The notes under the pieces are model-generated. The model was not told the origin of the DNA and did no database searches. It worked only from the letters and a program-made list of their open reading frames with translations. A program made the translations under genes and the position numbers. From Bacteroidota bacterium (lineage in GTDB: Bacteria > Bacteroidota > Bacteroidia > Chitinophagales > LD1), in NCBI GenBank assembly GCA_947479455.1, contig CANJZE010000014.1, forward strand, positions 45,235 through 109,234: a stretch of DNA of 64,000 bases, given 5' to 3'. Within the stretch, counting starts at the first letter, position 1. Each line of letters starts with the position of its first letter. This document shows, piece by piece, positions 17,739-26,631 of the stretch.

Positions 17739-20700
17739 ATGAAAAGGATTTTTTTAAGCTTCACTCTCTGTGCATTCATGATGCTGTCGGGTGTTTTGGC
17801 AAACGCAAAAGAATTGGTGCATCGCGAGCACCGCAGTACTACAGGAGCGCACAAAACCGAAGCCGGTGATTGTGTTTCTCCAACCGCTCAATTTGATTTG
17901 GATATCAACAATGTTAGAGCAAAGCTCCTAACGGGTGGTGATATGTGGTGGAATTTTAATGACCCTAAGTACGAGGTGCCAAAGGGTGATGGAACAGCAC
18001 CACCGGTTTGTGCAATTTTTGCAGGCGCAATTTGGATTTCGGGTTTAGATGCCGGAGGAAATTTGAAATTAGCGGGACAACTTTATCGAGAAGGCGGAGA
18101 TGACTTTTGGCCGGGCCCGCTTACAGGAGGAACGGTAGATAAATCTACGTGTAACAAGTATGACAGATTCTTTAATGTGCTTGGTGCTGATATTAGCAAA
18201 GCACAAACTGCCTTCATTACCAAGGGTGCAGGAACTACTGTTTTAGATATTCCTAAAGGTTTGCTTTCATGGCCAGCAAAAGGCAATCAGTATTTGGCGG
18301 CAGATGCTTCTATATTAGGTGAAACGTTCAACATAACCGAAAACCTTGCTCCATTTTATGATGCTGATGGTGATGGCAGTTATGATCCGGTAAACGGAGA
18401 TTTTCCAATTATACCTTGTATTAACGGAGACACAAAAGCTTATGCTGACCAAATGACTTTTTGGGTGTTTAATGACCAGGGCAATTTGCACACGCAAACC
18501 AGCGGCACAGCTTTAGGAGTACAGGTTAATGCTTTGGCGTTTGCTTTTCAAACGACCGATGACATCAACAATATGACTTTTTACAAGTATGAAATCACGA
18601 ATAAATCGGCTACGAATTACAAGGACGCTTATATCTCGCAATGGATTGACCCTGATTTGGGATGCTATAAAAATGACCGTGTAGGTTGCGATACGTCTCG
18701 TTCATTGGTGGTTTGTTACAACGGAACAACACCTGACCCGCTTTCTAATTGCAATGGGGAGTACGGATATGGGTCAGAACTTCCATTAGTGGGTATTGAT
18801 TTTTTTGAAGGACCATTGAGTGATAGTGGCAAACAACTGGGTCTTTCCTCGTTTGTGTATTTCACAGGTATTGGAGCTGCTCAATGTTACAGCGATCCGG
18901 GTTCAGCAAGAGAGTACAGAAACTATCAGGAAGGTAAATGGGCTTGTGGTGAAGCGATTACCGAAGGGGGAACAGGGCATGGTGGTAGTACGCCAACAAA
19001 ATTTTGTTTCCCAGGCGAGCCATGTGATCCAAACTCTTGGAGCGATTATAATAGCGGTCAGCCAGAGGGTGATAGAAGAACGGTGCAAACATCGGGTCCT
19101 TTCAATCTAAAGTCTGGGCAACCACAGTACGTAACAATAGGGGTTGTGTTTGTACAACCCCAGGGTGGGGTGGCAGTTAATCCGTGTTTTTCTACCACTA
19201 TAGGACCAGCTGATGATAAAGCTCAGAGTTTATTCAACACTTGTTTCAAAATTTTGGACGGGCCAGATGCACCTACACTTTCTCTACGAGAAATGAATAA
19301 TCAAATCATTATCAATTTGGTCAACTTAAAAGGCTCTAATAATTTTGGAGAAGGATACGACCAATTAGATGGTAATGCGAAAGATGCGGTAGAACATTTA
19401 CCCGGAACAAACGGTGATTCTACTTTTACGTTTGAGGGATATAGATTGTATCAAGTTGCCAGCCCAACTGTTTCGGCTACTGATTTAAACAATCTAGAAA
19501 AGGCACAACCTATTGCCATTGTAGATTTGAAAAATGGTATAAAGCAAGTAATCAACTTTAAGAAAGATGGTGCTTTGGGAGGTTTGCTGGTTCCTTATGT
19601 GGCTGTAGAGTCACAAGATGCGGGAATTTCTAATTCTTTTTTGATTACAAAAGACCTTTTTGCTACAGGAAATTCGACAGATTTAGTCAATCATAAAACG
19701 TATTATTTTACAGCAATAGCCTATGCTTACAATAACTACTTGCCTTACGATCCTTCTAATCCTTCAGGAGGAGCGCAGTTGACACCATACATTCAAGGCC
19801 GTGGGAATTTTGCGATTTACTCAGCTATTCCACACAATCCTGATCCACGCAATGAAGGAACTATTCTTAATGCTAAGTTTGGAGAAGGAACAGATGTTTT
19901 CAGAATAGAAGGTAGAGCTAATGCTGGTAACAACCTTCGTCTTACTCCCGAAACAATTGAAAGAATTCTTGCTTCATCTAATTGGTTTACCGATACCTTA
20001 CAATACGAAAAAGGATTTGACCCAATTGGCTTTAGAGTAACGGACCCTGTAAGTTTAAAAGAAGCAGATTTTGAAGTTCAGTTTGTAGATACACTTACTA
20101 ATCGTGTTGGAAAAACAACACGTTGGTTTTTACATGATCTAACTAATAATGACACCATTTGGGGAGAAAGAAACATTGACCGTCCTTTTGAGCAAAATAT
20201 GGTTTTGACTAGAGGCAGTGAGTTAATTAATTATGGTTTTTCTATTAAGATTGGTTTGCCTACTCCAATTTACAACATTGATAAAACGTATTTACCTACT
20301 TCAGTAGATTCACCTACTAGATATGTGTATGATGTGGTTAGCTCGTATGATGCTGCTAACAATACAAACAGTCCGGTTTCGGCTATTGAATTTCAAAACC
20401 CTACCGAACAGTGGCTGAGTTTTGTAAAAGATGAAGGCGTAAATGCAGTTACGAACTGGATTCGTTCAGGCACTAATGACAATGACCCGGCTAGTCAAAC
20501 ACTTACGGTAAAAGCTGCAGCCGATGTTTTTGATGATAACGGTTGGTATACAGGTCCAACTCCATCTACATTTCCTCATGGACCATGGAGCGACCCTGCT
20601 GAGTATTTTGAGAAGATTTGCAATGGCGCTTGGGCACCTTATTGTTTAACGTGTAACTATGCTAAAAGAGCTTTAACCACTACTGATTTGAATAACGGCA

Positions 20701-21956
20701 AACCGCCATTTATTTTCCAACCAGGATTTAAGTGGAGAAATTACGCCACATCAATCCCTCCTCAAAATACGTTGGATAGATTGCAGAGTGTAGATATTAT
20801 TCTTACACCGGATAAAAGCAAGTGGACAAGAGCTGTAGTTTTTGAAACTGGTGAGGATGAAACCATCAACTATGGCGAGGACATTTCGCCTAACCACAAA
20901 AAACCACGCAAAGGACAAATCAGAATGGCTATTTCAAAAGTTTGGAATAACCCAAGTGTAAGAGATTACCTGGTAACTGATCCAAGCCGTTCCGATACCG
21001 GTCGTTCATGGTTCCCGGGTTATGCTATTAATGTAGAAACCGGAGAGCGTTTAAATATTGCCTTTGGTGAGGCCACAGATTTCAGCAGCCCGAATGATCT
21101 GAACAGCCAAAATGGAAATGATATGCTTTGGAATCCTACCGATAAGGTTTTCAGCCCTCAATATTTCCCTGGTTTAATGGTTGAGAACCCACCTTATTTT
21201 GGAGGTAAACATTTTGTGTATGTAATGGAAACGAAGTACGATGAAGGTGAGGTGGCGCAAAAAACTTTGTTGGCTAACTATACAAACCTTGGTGGTCTAC
21301 CACTTTTCAATATTCCTGCTGCTTTGCCACCGTTGTATCGTCAATTGATGTGGTGTGCAATGCCTTACTTAACACCGGGCTATAGTTTTCAAGATGACGG
21401 AGGTGGAAACAAAATTGTACCACCATCTGAAGTTAAAGTTCGCTTGCGTGTAGAAAAACCTATTGACCGATTAGCTACTAACGCCAGCAATGGAGCTGAT
21501 TCATTGCCGCGTTATAGATTTAGTACAAAAGGATTGGGTGCAACCGAAAAAAATGCTGAAGTAGCTAAAAATGCTCTTGACCTAATTCGCATTGTTCCTA
21601 ATCCATACTTGGCGTATTCATCATACGAAGTTGATCAAAATAGTAACCGCGTTAAGGTGACCAACTTACCCAACAAATGCAACATCACCATTTTTGCACT
21701 TGATGGAACTATTATTCGCAAGTTAAGCAGAGCCATAGATATTGATCCGGCTACTAGTCGCAAAGTTGAAATTAGCAATGGCGAAACAGTTAGCAATGTA
21801 AATATTGAAAACTCTATTGATTGGGATTTAAAAAACGATAAAGGCATCATCATTGCCAGCGGGGTTTATCTTTTCCATGTAGAAGCACCGGGCATTGGTC
21901 AAAAAACATTGAAATGGTTTGGTGCAGTTCGTCCGGCAGACGCATCGAATTTCTAA
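17739..21956 (+). CDS. Giant secreted protein with FlgD/T9SS-like C-terminal domain
   Basis: 1405 aa with a clear signal peptide (FTLCAFMMLSGVLANAKE). The N-terminal part has a conserved-looking block around AKLLTGGDMWWNFNDPKY and AIFAGAIWISGLDAGGNL. The middle is long, beta-rich and has scattered Cys residues. The C-terminus (RIVPNPYLAYSSYEV, VKVTNLPNKCNITIFALDG, VYLFHVEAPGIGQKTLKWFG) resembles a FlgD-like Ig/T9SS sorting domain with a short tail. It lies 63 bp after the TonB receptor and 104 bp before a PorV-like gene on the same strand. No catalytic motif is recognised; a surface-exposed cargo of the T9SS is the best reading. Confidence 0.78.
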   Translation: MKRIFLSFTLCAFMMLSGVLANAKELVHREHRSTTGAHKTEAGDCVSPTAQFDLDINNVRAKLLTGGDMWWNFNDPKYEVPKGDGTAPPVCAIFAGAIWISGLDAGGNLKLAGQLYREGGDDFWPGPLTGGTVDKSTCNKYDRFFNVLGADISKAQTAFITKGAGTTVLDIPKGLLSWPAKGNQYLAADASILGETFNITENLAPFYDADGDGSYDPVNGDFPIIPCINGDTKAYADQMTFWVFNDQGNLHTQTSGTALGVQVNALAFAFQTTDDINNMTFYKYEITNKSATNYKDAYISQWIDPDLGCYKNDRVGCDTSRSLVVCYNGTTPDPLSNCNGEYGYGSELPLVGIDFFEGPLSDSGKQLGLSSFVYFTGIGAAQCYSDPGSAREYRNYQEGKWACGEAITEGGTGHGGSTPTKFCFPGEPCDPNSWSDYNSGQPEGDRRTVQTSGPFNLKSGQPQYVTIGVVFVQPQGGVAVNPCFSTTIGPADDKAQSLFNTCFKILDGPDAPTLSLREMNNQIIINLVNLKGSNNFGEGYDQLDGNAKDAVEHLPGTNGDSTFTFEGYRLYQVASPTVSATDLNNLEKAQPIAIVDLKNGIKQVINFKKDGALGGLLVPYVAVESQDAGISNSFLITKDLFATGNSTDLVNHKTYYFTAIAYAYNNYLPYDPSNPSGGAQLTPYIQGRGNFAIYSAIPHNPDPRNEGTILNAKFGEGTDVFRIEGRANAGNNLRLTPETIERILASSNWFTDTLQYEKGFDPIGFRVTDPVSLKEADFEVQFVDTLTNRVGKTTRWFLHDLTNNDTIWGERNIDRPFEQNMVLTRGSELINYGFSIKIGLPTPIYNIDKTYLPTSVDSPTRYVYDVVSSYDAANNTNSPVSAIEFQNPTEQWLSFVKDEGVNAVTNWIRSGTNDNDPASQTLTVKAAADVFDDNGWYTGPTPSTFPHGPWSDPAEYFEKICNGAWAPYCLTCNYAKRALTTTDLNNGKPPFIFQPGFKWRNYATSIPPQNTLDRLQSVDIILTPDKSKWTRAVVFETGEDETINYGEDISPNHKKPRKGQIRMAISKVWNNPSVRDYLVTDPSRSDTGRSWFPGYAINVETGERLNIAFGEATDFSSPNDLNSQNGNDMLWNPTDKVFSPQYFPGLMVENPPYFGGKHFVYVMETKYDEGEVAQKTLLANYTNLGGLPLFNIPAALPPLYRQLMWCAMPYLTPGYSFQDDGGGNKIVPPSEVKVRLRVEKPIDRLATNASNGADSLPRYRFSTKGLGATEKNAEVAKNALDLIRIVPNPYLAYSSYEVDQNSNRVKVTNLPNKCNITIFALDGTIIRKLSRAIDIDPATSRKVEISNGETVSNVNIENSIDWDLKNDKGIIIASGVYLFHVEAPGIGQKTLKWFGAVRPADASNF

Positions 21957-22060
21957 AAGAAAAATGGAGCGAGTGAAGAGCAGGCAACTGTTCTTCATTC
22001 ATTCACTTTAAAAAGGGTTGGTAAAAATTAGAAACGGTTTTTAAGTATAAAGCAAACGAT

Positions 22061-23134
22061 ATGAAGAAAATTCTAACAATAACTTTAGCAGTACTCACCT
22101 TTAGCAGTTCTACTTTTGCAGGTAACCCTGATAGAAGAGGCGAAGCAGGGGCTTATGAATTACTTATGAATGGATGGGCGCGCTCATCGGGTTTTTGGAG
22201 TATGAACTCTGCTAATATAAAAGGATTAGAAAGTGAGCGCATTAATGTGGCAGGTTTGGCCTTTACAAAGAAAACCGAAATTGCTGCGGCTTATACATTA
22301 TGGATGCAAGGCTCAGGAGTGGGAATTGCTCATGCTGGAGTGGCTCAGGCATTCAAGGAAACTAATGTTGTTGCTTTAACCATTCAGGCACTTAATTTGG
22401 GAACGGTTGAAAGAACGACTACACAAAATCCTGAAGGTGGAATTGGAACTTATCGCCCCACGTTTTTGAATATCGGAATTTCTTACTCCAAATTATTTTC
22501 AAACAGTATAGCTGGCGGTGTTACGTTTAGAATGGTAAATGAAAGTTTAGGAAACCTGAATGCTTTTGGTTTTGCTATTGATGCAGGTTTGCAATATGTT
22601 ACAGGACCAAAAGACAATGTTCACTTTGGCGTGTCACTTCGTAATGTGGGAACGCCTATGAAATTTAAAGGAGATGCTTTGTCAAATTCGGTAGAAGTAA
22701 TATCCACCAGCACGTATCAGTTAACTACATCAAACCGTTCAAACAAATTTGAATTACCTACGCAATTAAACATTGGTATAGCTTACGATTTTTGGGCGGG
22801 TAAGAAAAAAGAAGTTCAACCAAAAGTTTTTAAACAGGATTATCGCGTAACTGCTTTGGCTAATTTTACCTCCAACGCGTTTGGCTACGATCATTATGGT
22901 GTAGGTTTAGAGTTTAGCTGGAAAGAAATGCTTATGCTGCGCGCTGCATACCGCTTCGAGACAGGACAGTTCAAAAAAGACACCCGTTTAAACGCGTTCA
23001 CTGGTTTGTCTGCCGGTCTTACTTTCGATGCTCCATTGAAGAAAGATGGACCGCGTTTGGGTATTGATTATTCTTTCCGCGCTACACAACCATTTGCTGG
23101 CACACACAGTATAGGTTTGCACTTTAGCCTGTAA
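22061..23134 (+). CDS. PorV/PorQ-like outer-membrane beta-barrel protein
   Basis: 357 aa; signal peptide MKKILTITLAVLTFSSSTFA, then GNPDRRGEAGAYELLMNGWA and long amphipathic strands with repeated aromatic-Gly turns, ending in GLHFSL with a terminal hydrophobic residue, as in FadL-like barrels. The layout matches the PorV/PorQ family, whose PorV member shuttles T9SS cargo to the cell surface. Lying directly after a giant secreted protein, it could be a dedicated partner of that cargo (inference). It ends with a strong terminator, which closes the three-gene unit that begins with the TonB receptor. Confidence 0.75.
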   Translation: MKKILTITLAVLTFSSSTFAGNPDRRGEAGAYELLMNGWARSSGFWSMNSANIKGLESERINVAGLAFTKKTEIAAAYTLWMQGSGVGIAHAGVAQAFKETNVVALTIQALNLGTVERTTTQNPEGGIGTYRPTFLNIGISYSKLFSNSIAGGVTFRMVNESLGNLNAFGFAIDAGLQYVTGPKDNVHFGVSLRNVGTPMKFKGDALSNSVEVISTSTYQLTTSNRSNKFELPTQLNIGIAYDFWAGKKKEVQPKVFKQDYRVTALANFTSNAFGYDHYGVGLEFSWKEMLMLRAAYRFETGQFKKDTRLNAFTGLSAGLTFDAPLKKDGPRLGIDYSFRATQPFAGTHSIGLHFSL

Positions 23135-23159
23135 TTCATACTTTTGTTTCTAAATTATT

Positions 23160-23194
23160 AAGACGCCTCTCACAGAGGGGCGTCTTTCATTTTT
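23160..23194 (+). terminator. Rho-independent terminator after the PorV-like gene
   Basis: AAGACGCCTCTC pairs with GAGGGGCGTCTT (12 bp with one wobble) over a 3-nt loop, followed by TCATTTTT. It closes the TonB receptor-giant protein-PorV unit before greA. Confidence 0.9.
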
Positions 23195-23233
23195 AATCCT
23201 TGCACAAAGGATAATCACCATCAATCAAAATTT

Positions 23234-23707
23234 ATGTCGAGCATATTTTACATGAGCAAAGAAGGTTTAGAAAAACTTCAAGAAGAAATAAAATATTTAA
23301 GAACAGTTAGAAGACCTGAAGTAGCTAAGGCTATTGCAGAAGCACGTGAAAAAGGTGACTTGAGTGAAAATGCCGAGTATCATGCGGCTAAAGAGGAGCA
23401 AGGACATTTAGAGGCGAAGCTTTCTGAAATGGAAACTAAACTTGCCAATGCAAGATTGTTGGACGAAAGCCAACAAGATATTTCTAAAGCCAATATTCTT
23501 TCTACTGTTGAAGTGTTCAACAAAAAGATGAACAAGAAAATGAAGTTCATTTTGGTAAGTGAAGCAGAAGCAAATTTGAAAGAAAGTAAACTCTCGGTTT
23601 CGTCACCCATAGGAAAGGCGCTTCTGGGTAAAGCAATTGGCGATAAAGTAAAAGCACATACGCCCGGAGGAGAAATTGAGTTCGAAATTTTGAAAATAAG
23701 TTTATAA
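23234..23707 (+). CDS. greA: Transcription elongation factor GreA
   Basis: 157 aa. It rescues backtracked RNA polymerase by stimulating cleavage of the nascent transcript. The N-terminal coiled coil (MSKEGLEKLQEEIKYLR through SENAEYHAAKEEQ) carries the acidic tip GDLSENAEY, and the C-terminal FKBP-like domain ends with SPIGKALLGKAIGDKVK. The start at 23234 keeps the usual short lead before the EG motif. It begins 40 bp after a terminator and is followed at 18 bp by a HIT gene and then a GNAT gene, so it probably heads a small operon. Confidence 0.95.
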   Translation: MSSIFYMSKEGLEKLQEEIKYLRTVRRPEVAKAIAEAREKGDLSENAEYHAAKEEQGHLEAKLSEMETKLANARLLDESQQDISKANILSTVEVFNKKMNKKMKFILVSEAEANLKESKLSVSSPIGKALLGKAIGDKVKAHTPGGEIEFEILKISL

Positions 23708-23725
23708 CCTCCCGTTCAGTTTCAG

Positions 23726-24121
23726 ATGGCCTCCATTTTTACACGAATCATTAATGGCGAAATTCCTTGCTACAAAGTAGCGGAGGATGAAAACTATTTT
23801 GCTTTTCTCGATATTTCTCCGCTGGCAAAAGGACATACACTCGTAGTTCCAAAACAGGAAACTGATTATATTTTCGACCTCGACAACCAAACGCTTTCGG
23901 GCATGATGCTGTTTGCTAAGAGAGTAGCACGCGGCATAGACAAAGCCGTTCCCTGCAAACGGGTTGGTGTTGCAGTTATTGGTTTAGAAGTTCCTCATGC
24001 ACACATTCATTTGATTCCTCTCCGTTCAGATACTATCAATTTCAGTAACCCGAAATTGACTTTGCCAAAAGAAGAACTCGAAGAAATTGCCAGCGCCATA
24101 GCTGCTGCTTTGGAAGATTAA
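23726..24121 (+). CDS. HIT family (histidine triad) protein
   Basis: 131-aa nucleotide-binding hydrolase of the HINT/Fhit superfamily. The catalytic triad motif HAHIHLIPL is intact near residue 92, and the N-terminus reads FTRIINGEIPCYKVAEDENYFAFLDISP, typical of HINT-like proteins. The family cleaves adenosine phosphoramidates or dinucleoside polyphosphates; the exact substrate is unknown. It sits 18 bp after greA, an arrangement I recall from other Bacteroidota, and 10 bp before a GNAT gene. Confidence 0.9.
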   Translation: MASIFTRIINGEIPCYKVAEDENYFAFLDISPLAKGHTLVVPKQETDYIFDLDNQTLSGMMLFAKRVARGIDKAVPCKRVGVAVIGLEVPHAHIHLIPLRSDTINFSNPKLTLPKEELEEIASAIAAALED

Positions 24122-24131
24122 ATTTCTGGTT

Positions 24132-24656
24132 ATGCAAAACTTCAATATTCGCGATGCAACCATTGATGATGCAAATGCTATTGCGTGGGTTCGTTACAAT
24201 AGCTGGCAGGAAACTTACCGCGGTATTGTGAGCGATGTATACTTAGATGCTATGACTTTGGCAGAAGGAGAGGAGCGATGGAAGTTTATTCTTTCACATC
24301 CAAGCTCGCAAAAATTTATTACAGTTGTTACTAACGAAAATGAAGAAGTTGTTGGATTTGTTTCGGGAGGAAAAGCGCGTGATAATGAAACCAAAACCGA
24401 GGGAGAAATTTATGCGCTTTATCTTTTGAGGAAATATCACGGCCTTGGTTTAGGCAAAAAACTTTTTTTGTATGGAATAGATGAACTGCGTAAACTGGGC
24501 TTGCAATCTTTTGCTGTTTTTGTGCTTACAAAAAATCCAACACTTGATTTCTACCGAAAGTTTAAACCCGATTTTGAAATAAACGAAATGGTGGAGCTAG
24601 GCGATGAAGATTATGATGAAATTGGTTTGGCTTGGAAAAGGATGAGTATTGATTAG
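24132..24656 (+). CDS. GNAT family N-acetyltransferase
   Basis: 174 aa. The acetyl-CoA loop LLRKYHGLGLGKKLFLYGI gives the R/Q-x-x-G-x-G/A motif near residue 105, preceded by VVGFVSGG and a EIYALYL strand and followed by VLTKNPTLDFYRKF. The N-terminus (IRDATIDDANAIAWVRYNSWQETYRGIV) resembles the spermine/aminoglycoside-type GNATs. The substrate is unknown. Its stop overlaps the stop of the convergent nucleotidase gene by 4 bp. Confidence 0.87.
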   Translation: MQNFNIRDATIDDANAIAWVRYNSWQETYRGIVSDVYLDAMTLAEGEERWKFILSHPSSQKFITVVTNENEEVVGFVSGGKARDNETKTEGEIYALYLLRKYHGLGLGKKLFLYGIDELRKLGLQSFAVFVLTKNPTLDFYRKFKPDFEINEMVELGDEDYDEIGLAWKRMSID

Positions 24657-25351
24657 AGAATTTCTTTCAATTCCAGTAACGAATTTATTTCGTGCGTAAC
24701 GTCAAGCCTGCGGCTACGTTTTTTTTTCGGATTGAAAAATATTTGATCCATGCCCACGCCTTTTGCGCCTGCAATATCGGTGTTGTAGTTATCGCCAATC
24801 ATTACACATTCCGCAGCATTGGTTTTTGCGCGCTCCATCGCAATTTCAAAAATCGCCTTGTCGGGTTTTTGCGTACCTACTTCTTCGCTAATGATGATGT
24901 GTTCAAAAAATGGTTTCAGCCCGCTATGCTCCAGTTTAATCCATTGCACCTCTGCAAAACCATTGGTAATTAAATGCAGCGCATATTTTTTTTGTAGGTA
25001 ACCAAGCACTTCAATGGCATCGGGAAACAAAGCAGTTTTTCGTGGACTGAGGTCAAGATAGTTTTGAGCCATGGTTTCTGCCAAAGCAGCATCATCAATT
25101 CCGAATTCTTTAAGCGCATCGTAAAATCTTCCGTGGCGCAACTTTTCTTTGGTCACCATGTTATTATGATAGCGTGCCCAGTAACGGTCGTTGATAGTTT
25201 TGTAACGTGCTAAAAAATTATCGAACACAGGAATTCCCCGCTCATTCAGTTTCTGTTCAGTAAAAATTTGTTGAAGGGCTAGTTTGGAATTGGTTTCAAA
25301 ATCCCAAAGCGTGTGGTCAAGGTCGAAGAAGATGTGTTTGTATGTATTCAA
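24653..25351 (-). CDS. YjjG-type noncanonical pyrimidine nucleotidase (HAD)
   Basis: HAD phosphatase of about 232 aa. Motif I FFDLDHTLWDFE, motif II LITNGF, the Lys in GTQKPDKAIF and motif IV CVMIGDNYNTDIAGA are all present, and the N-terminal phrase HTLWDF is characteristic of the YjjG family, which dephosphorylates non-canonical nucleotides such as 5-halogenated dUMP. The track start at 25375 is a TTG. A second TTG at 25351 yields MNTYKHIFFDLDHT, closer to the family's usual N-terminus; no suitable ATG exists. The start is therefore uncertain. Confidence 0.83.
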   Translation of the reverse strand: MNTYKHIFFDLDHTLWDFETNSKLALQQIFTEQKLNERGIPVFDNFLARYKTINDRYWARYHNNMVTKEKLRHGRFYDALKEFGIDDAALAETMAQNYLDLSPRKTALFPDAIEVLGYLQKKYALHLITNGFAEVQWIKLEHSGLKPFFEHIIISEEVGTQKPDKAIFEIAMERAKTNAAECVMIGDNYNTDIAGAKGVGMDQIFFNPKKKRSRRLDVTHEINSLLELKEIL

Positions 25352-25392
25352 AAGTGTGAAGATGTTAAGGTGCAAAACATGAAGACGTTTGT

Positions 25393-25430
25393 ATTGTCTA
25401 TCGTCTGTTGTCTATTGTCTATCGTCTGTT
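25393..25430. repeat. 17-bp direct repeat overlapping the end of mce
   Basis: ATTGTCTATCGTCTGTT occurs at 25393-25409 and again at 25414-25430, a period of 21 bp. The second copy contains the stop and last codons of the minus-strand methylmalonyl-CoA epimerase gene. Similar words (GTCTGTTG, TCTATTGTCTAT) recur at 34088-34115. Confidence 0.8.
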
Positions 25431-25831
25431 TTTATTTCCTGACAAAGCTCAATTAAAACTCCGTTGGTTGTTTTCGGGTGAAAGAAAATCACAAGTTTAT
25501 TATCGGCTCCGCGAAAAGGTTTGCCCGAACCTGTAGGAACAAAACCTTCGGCTTTCAGGCGTTCAGTTTCTTTTTCAATATCGTCTACATCAAAAGCAAT
25601 GTGGTGCATTCCTTCTCCGTGCTTCTCTATAAACAAGGCGATTGCACTTTCCGGATTGCTAGCTTCAACTAATTCAATTTTACTATCTCCGGTTTTGAAG
25701 AACGAAGTCCGCACCTTTTCGCTTTCTACTTCCTCAATTTTATAATGTGGAGTGCCGAGGAGTTTTGCAAATAGCGCGTTCGATTTTTCTAAATCCTTAA
25801 CCGCAATTCCTATGTGGTCTATTTTATTCAT
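25412..25831 (-). CDS. mce: Methylmalonyl-CoA epimerase
   Basis: 139 aa. It interconverts the (S) and (R) forms of methylmalonyl-CoA using a metal in a vicinal-oxygen-chelate fold. The start at 25831 (MNKIDHIGIAVKDLEKS) is the family's normal N-terminus; the longer track ORF (to 25963) runs under the divergent IscA-like gene and is rejected. Metal-ligand His and Glu positions are seen in KIDHIG, GMHHIAFDVDD and LIELCQE. The final residues after EIK are encoded by a short repeat. It acts with the acyl-CoA mutase (55643) and MeaB (40806), both in this window but not adjacent. Confidence 0.92.
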   Translation of the reverse strand: MNKIDHIGIAVKDLEKSNALFAKLLGTPHYKIEEVESEKVRTSFFKTGDSKIELVEASNPESAIALFIEKHGEGMHHIAFDVDDIEKETERLKAEGFVPTGSGKPFRGADNKLVIFFHPKTTNGVLIELCQEIKTDDRQ

Positions 25832-25901
25832 GTGCCAAAATTTCTGATTCGCAGCAAAGGAATGATTATTGACTAAATTCGCATCATCAAAATATACAGC
25901 T

Positions 25902-26225
25902 ATGCTATTTGTATCGGAAACAGCCAAAAAGAAAATTGCAGAAATAATTTCAAGCGAAAACAAAGAAGGGTATTTCGTCCGTGTTACCGTAAATGGTGGC
26001 GGATGCTCCGGACTTTCTTACAAAATGGATTTCGACAATAAACTAAATGCCGATGACCAGGAGTTTGAAGACAAGGGTGTGAAGTTAGTGACCGACCTTC
26101 GTTCTTTTCTCTATGTGTGCAACACAACACTCGATTTTTCTGACGGACTAAACGGAAAAGGATTTGAGTTTATTAATCCGAATGCCACGCGCACCTGCGC
26201 TTGTGGAGAAAGTTTTGCGGTATAA
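25902..26225 (+). CDS. Iron-sulfur cluster assembly accessory protein (IscA/SufA type)
   Basis: 107-aa A-type Fe-S carrier. It has the three conserved Cys: one in NGGGCSGLSYKM and the pair in TCACGESF near the C-terminus. The ATG at 25902 (MLFVSETAKKKIAEI) is preferred over the track start at 25869 because the family begins at this point. It receives clusters from scaffold proteins and passes them to apo-proteins. It is divergent from mce with a 70-bp gap and has no other suf/isc gene nearby. Confidence 0.92.
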   Translation: MLFVSETAKKKIAEIISSENKEGYFVRVTVNGGGCSGLSYKMDFDNKLNADDQEFEDKGVKLVTDLRSFLYVCNTTLDFSDGLNGKGFEFINPNATRTCACGESFAV

Positions 26226-26286
26226 TATCTTTCTACTACTCAACAAACGGGAGCAATTTTCGTAAACTGAAAGTAAATTATTGGCC

Positions 26287-26490
26287 ATGCTCAAAAACAT
26301 TTTAGCGCTTGCGTTTGCTGTTTCTATAGTTGTATCAATGCCATCGTGCAATTCAAACAAAATTGCTTGTCCTACTTATGCTGATAGTTTCCCAGATAAA
26401 AAAGCGAAAGGCGGTAAGCAAAAACCTGATATGCCTAAAGCGACCAAACCCAAGAGCGGAGTTTTGCCTCCGGGGTATAAAGGGAAATAG
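26287..26490 (+). CDS. Small Lys/Pro-rich lipoprotein
   Basis: 67 aa from the ATG at 26287; the track start at 26281 is a TTG. A hydrophobic N-terminal segment ends in the lipobox-like SMPSC, followed by a basic, Pro/Lys/Gly-rich tail (KKAKGGKQKPDMPKATKPK, then SGVLPPGYKGK). It is probably lipidated and envelope-bound. Short lipoproteins of this style are common in Bacteroidota but I do not recognise a named family. The function is unknown. Confidence 0.6.
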   Translation: MLKNILALAFAVSIVVSMPSCNSNKIACPTYADSFPDKKAKGGKQKPDMPKATKPKSGVLPPGYKGK

Positions 26491-26550
26491 GAATCTTTTT
26501 TCTGAGATAAGTTTTTTACGAGTAATCTGTTTCTTGTTCTAATTATCTAA

Positions 26551-26625
26551 AATGGAATAATGGATAACTGGAATGGTGGAATGAAAATTCAAGCCCATCC
26601 ATTCTTCTATCATTCCAATATTCTG
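26551..26625. repeat. Intergenic inverted word array (GGAAT type)
   Basis: Left side AATGGAATAATGGATAAC followed by TGGAATGGTGGAATG; right side CCATCCATTCTTCTATCATT followed by CCAATATTC. The right side on the minus strand is again built of GGAATATTGGAATGATAG-like words. This is an imperfect inverted array of 6-9 nt words rather than a clean hairpin. It fills the gap between the small lipoprotein and recG. Confidence 0.6.
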
Positions 26626-26631
26626 TTGTCT

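Noticed and set aside
21968-22000. GAAGAGCAG-gcaa-CTGTTCTTC hairpin after the 1405-aa gene as a terminator.
   Set aside because: The stem has a wobble and no T-run follows; the downstream PorV-like gene is probably co-transcribed.
25832-25963. N-terminal extension of methylmalonyl-CoA epimerase.
   Set aside because: It runs under the divergent IscA-like gene and precedes the normal family start MNKIDHIG.
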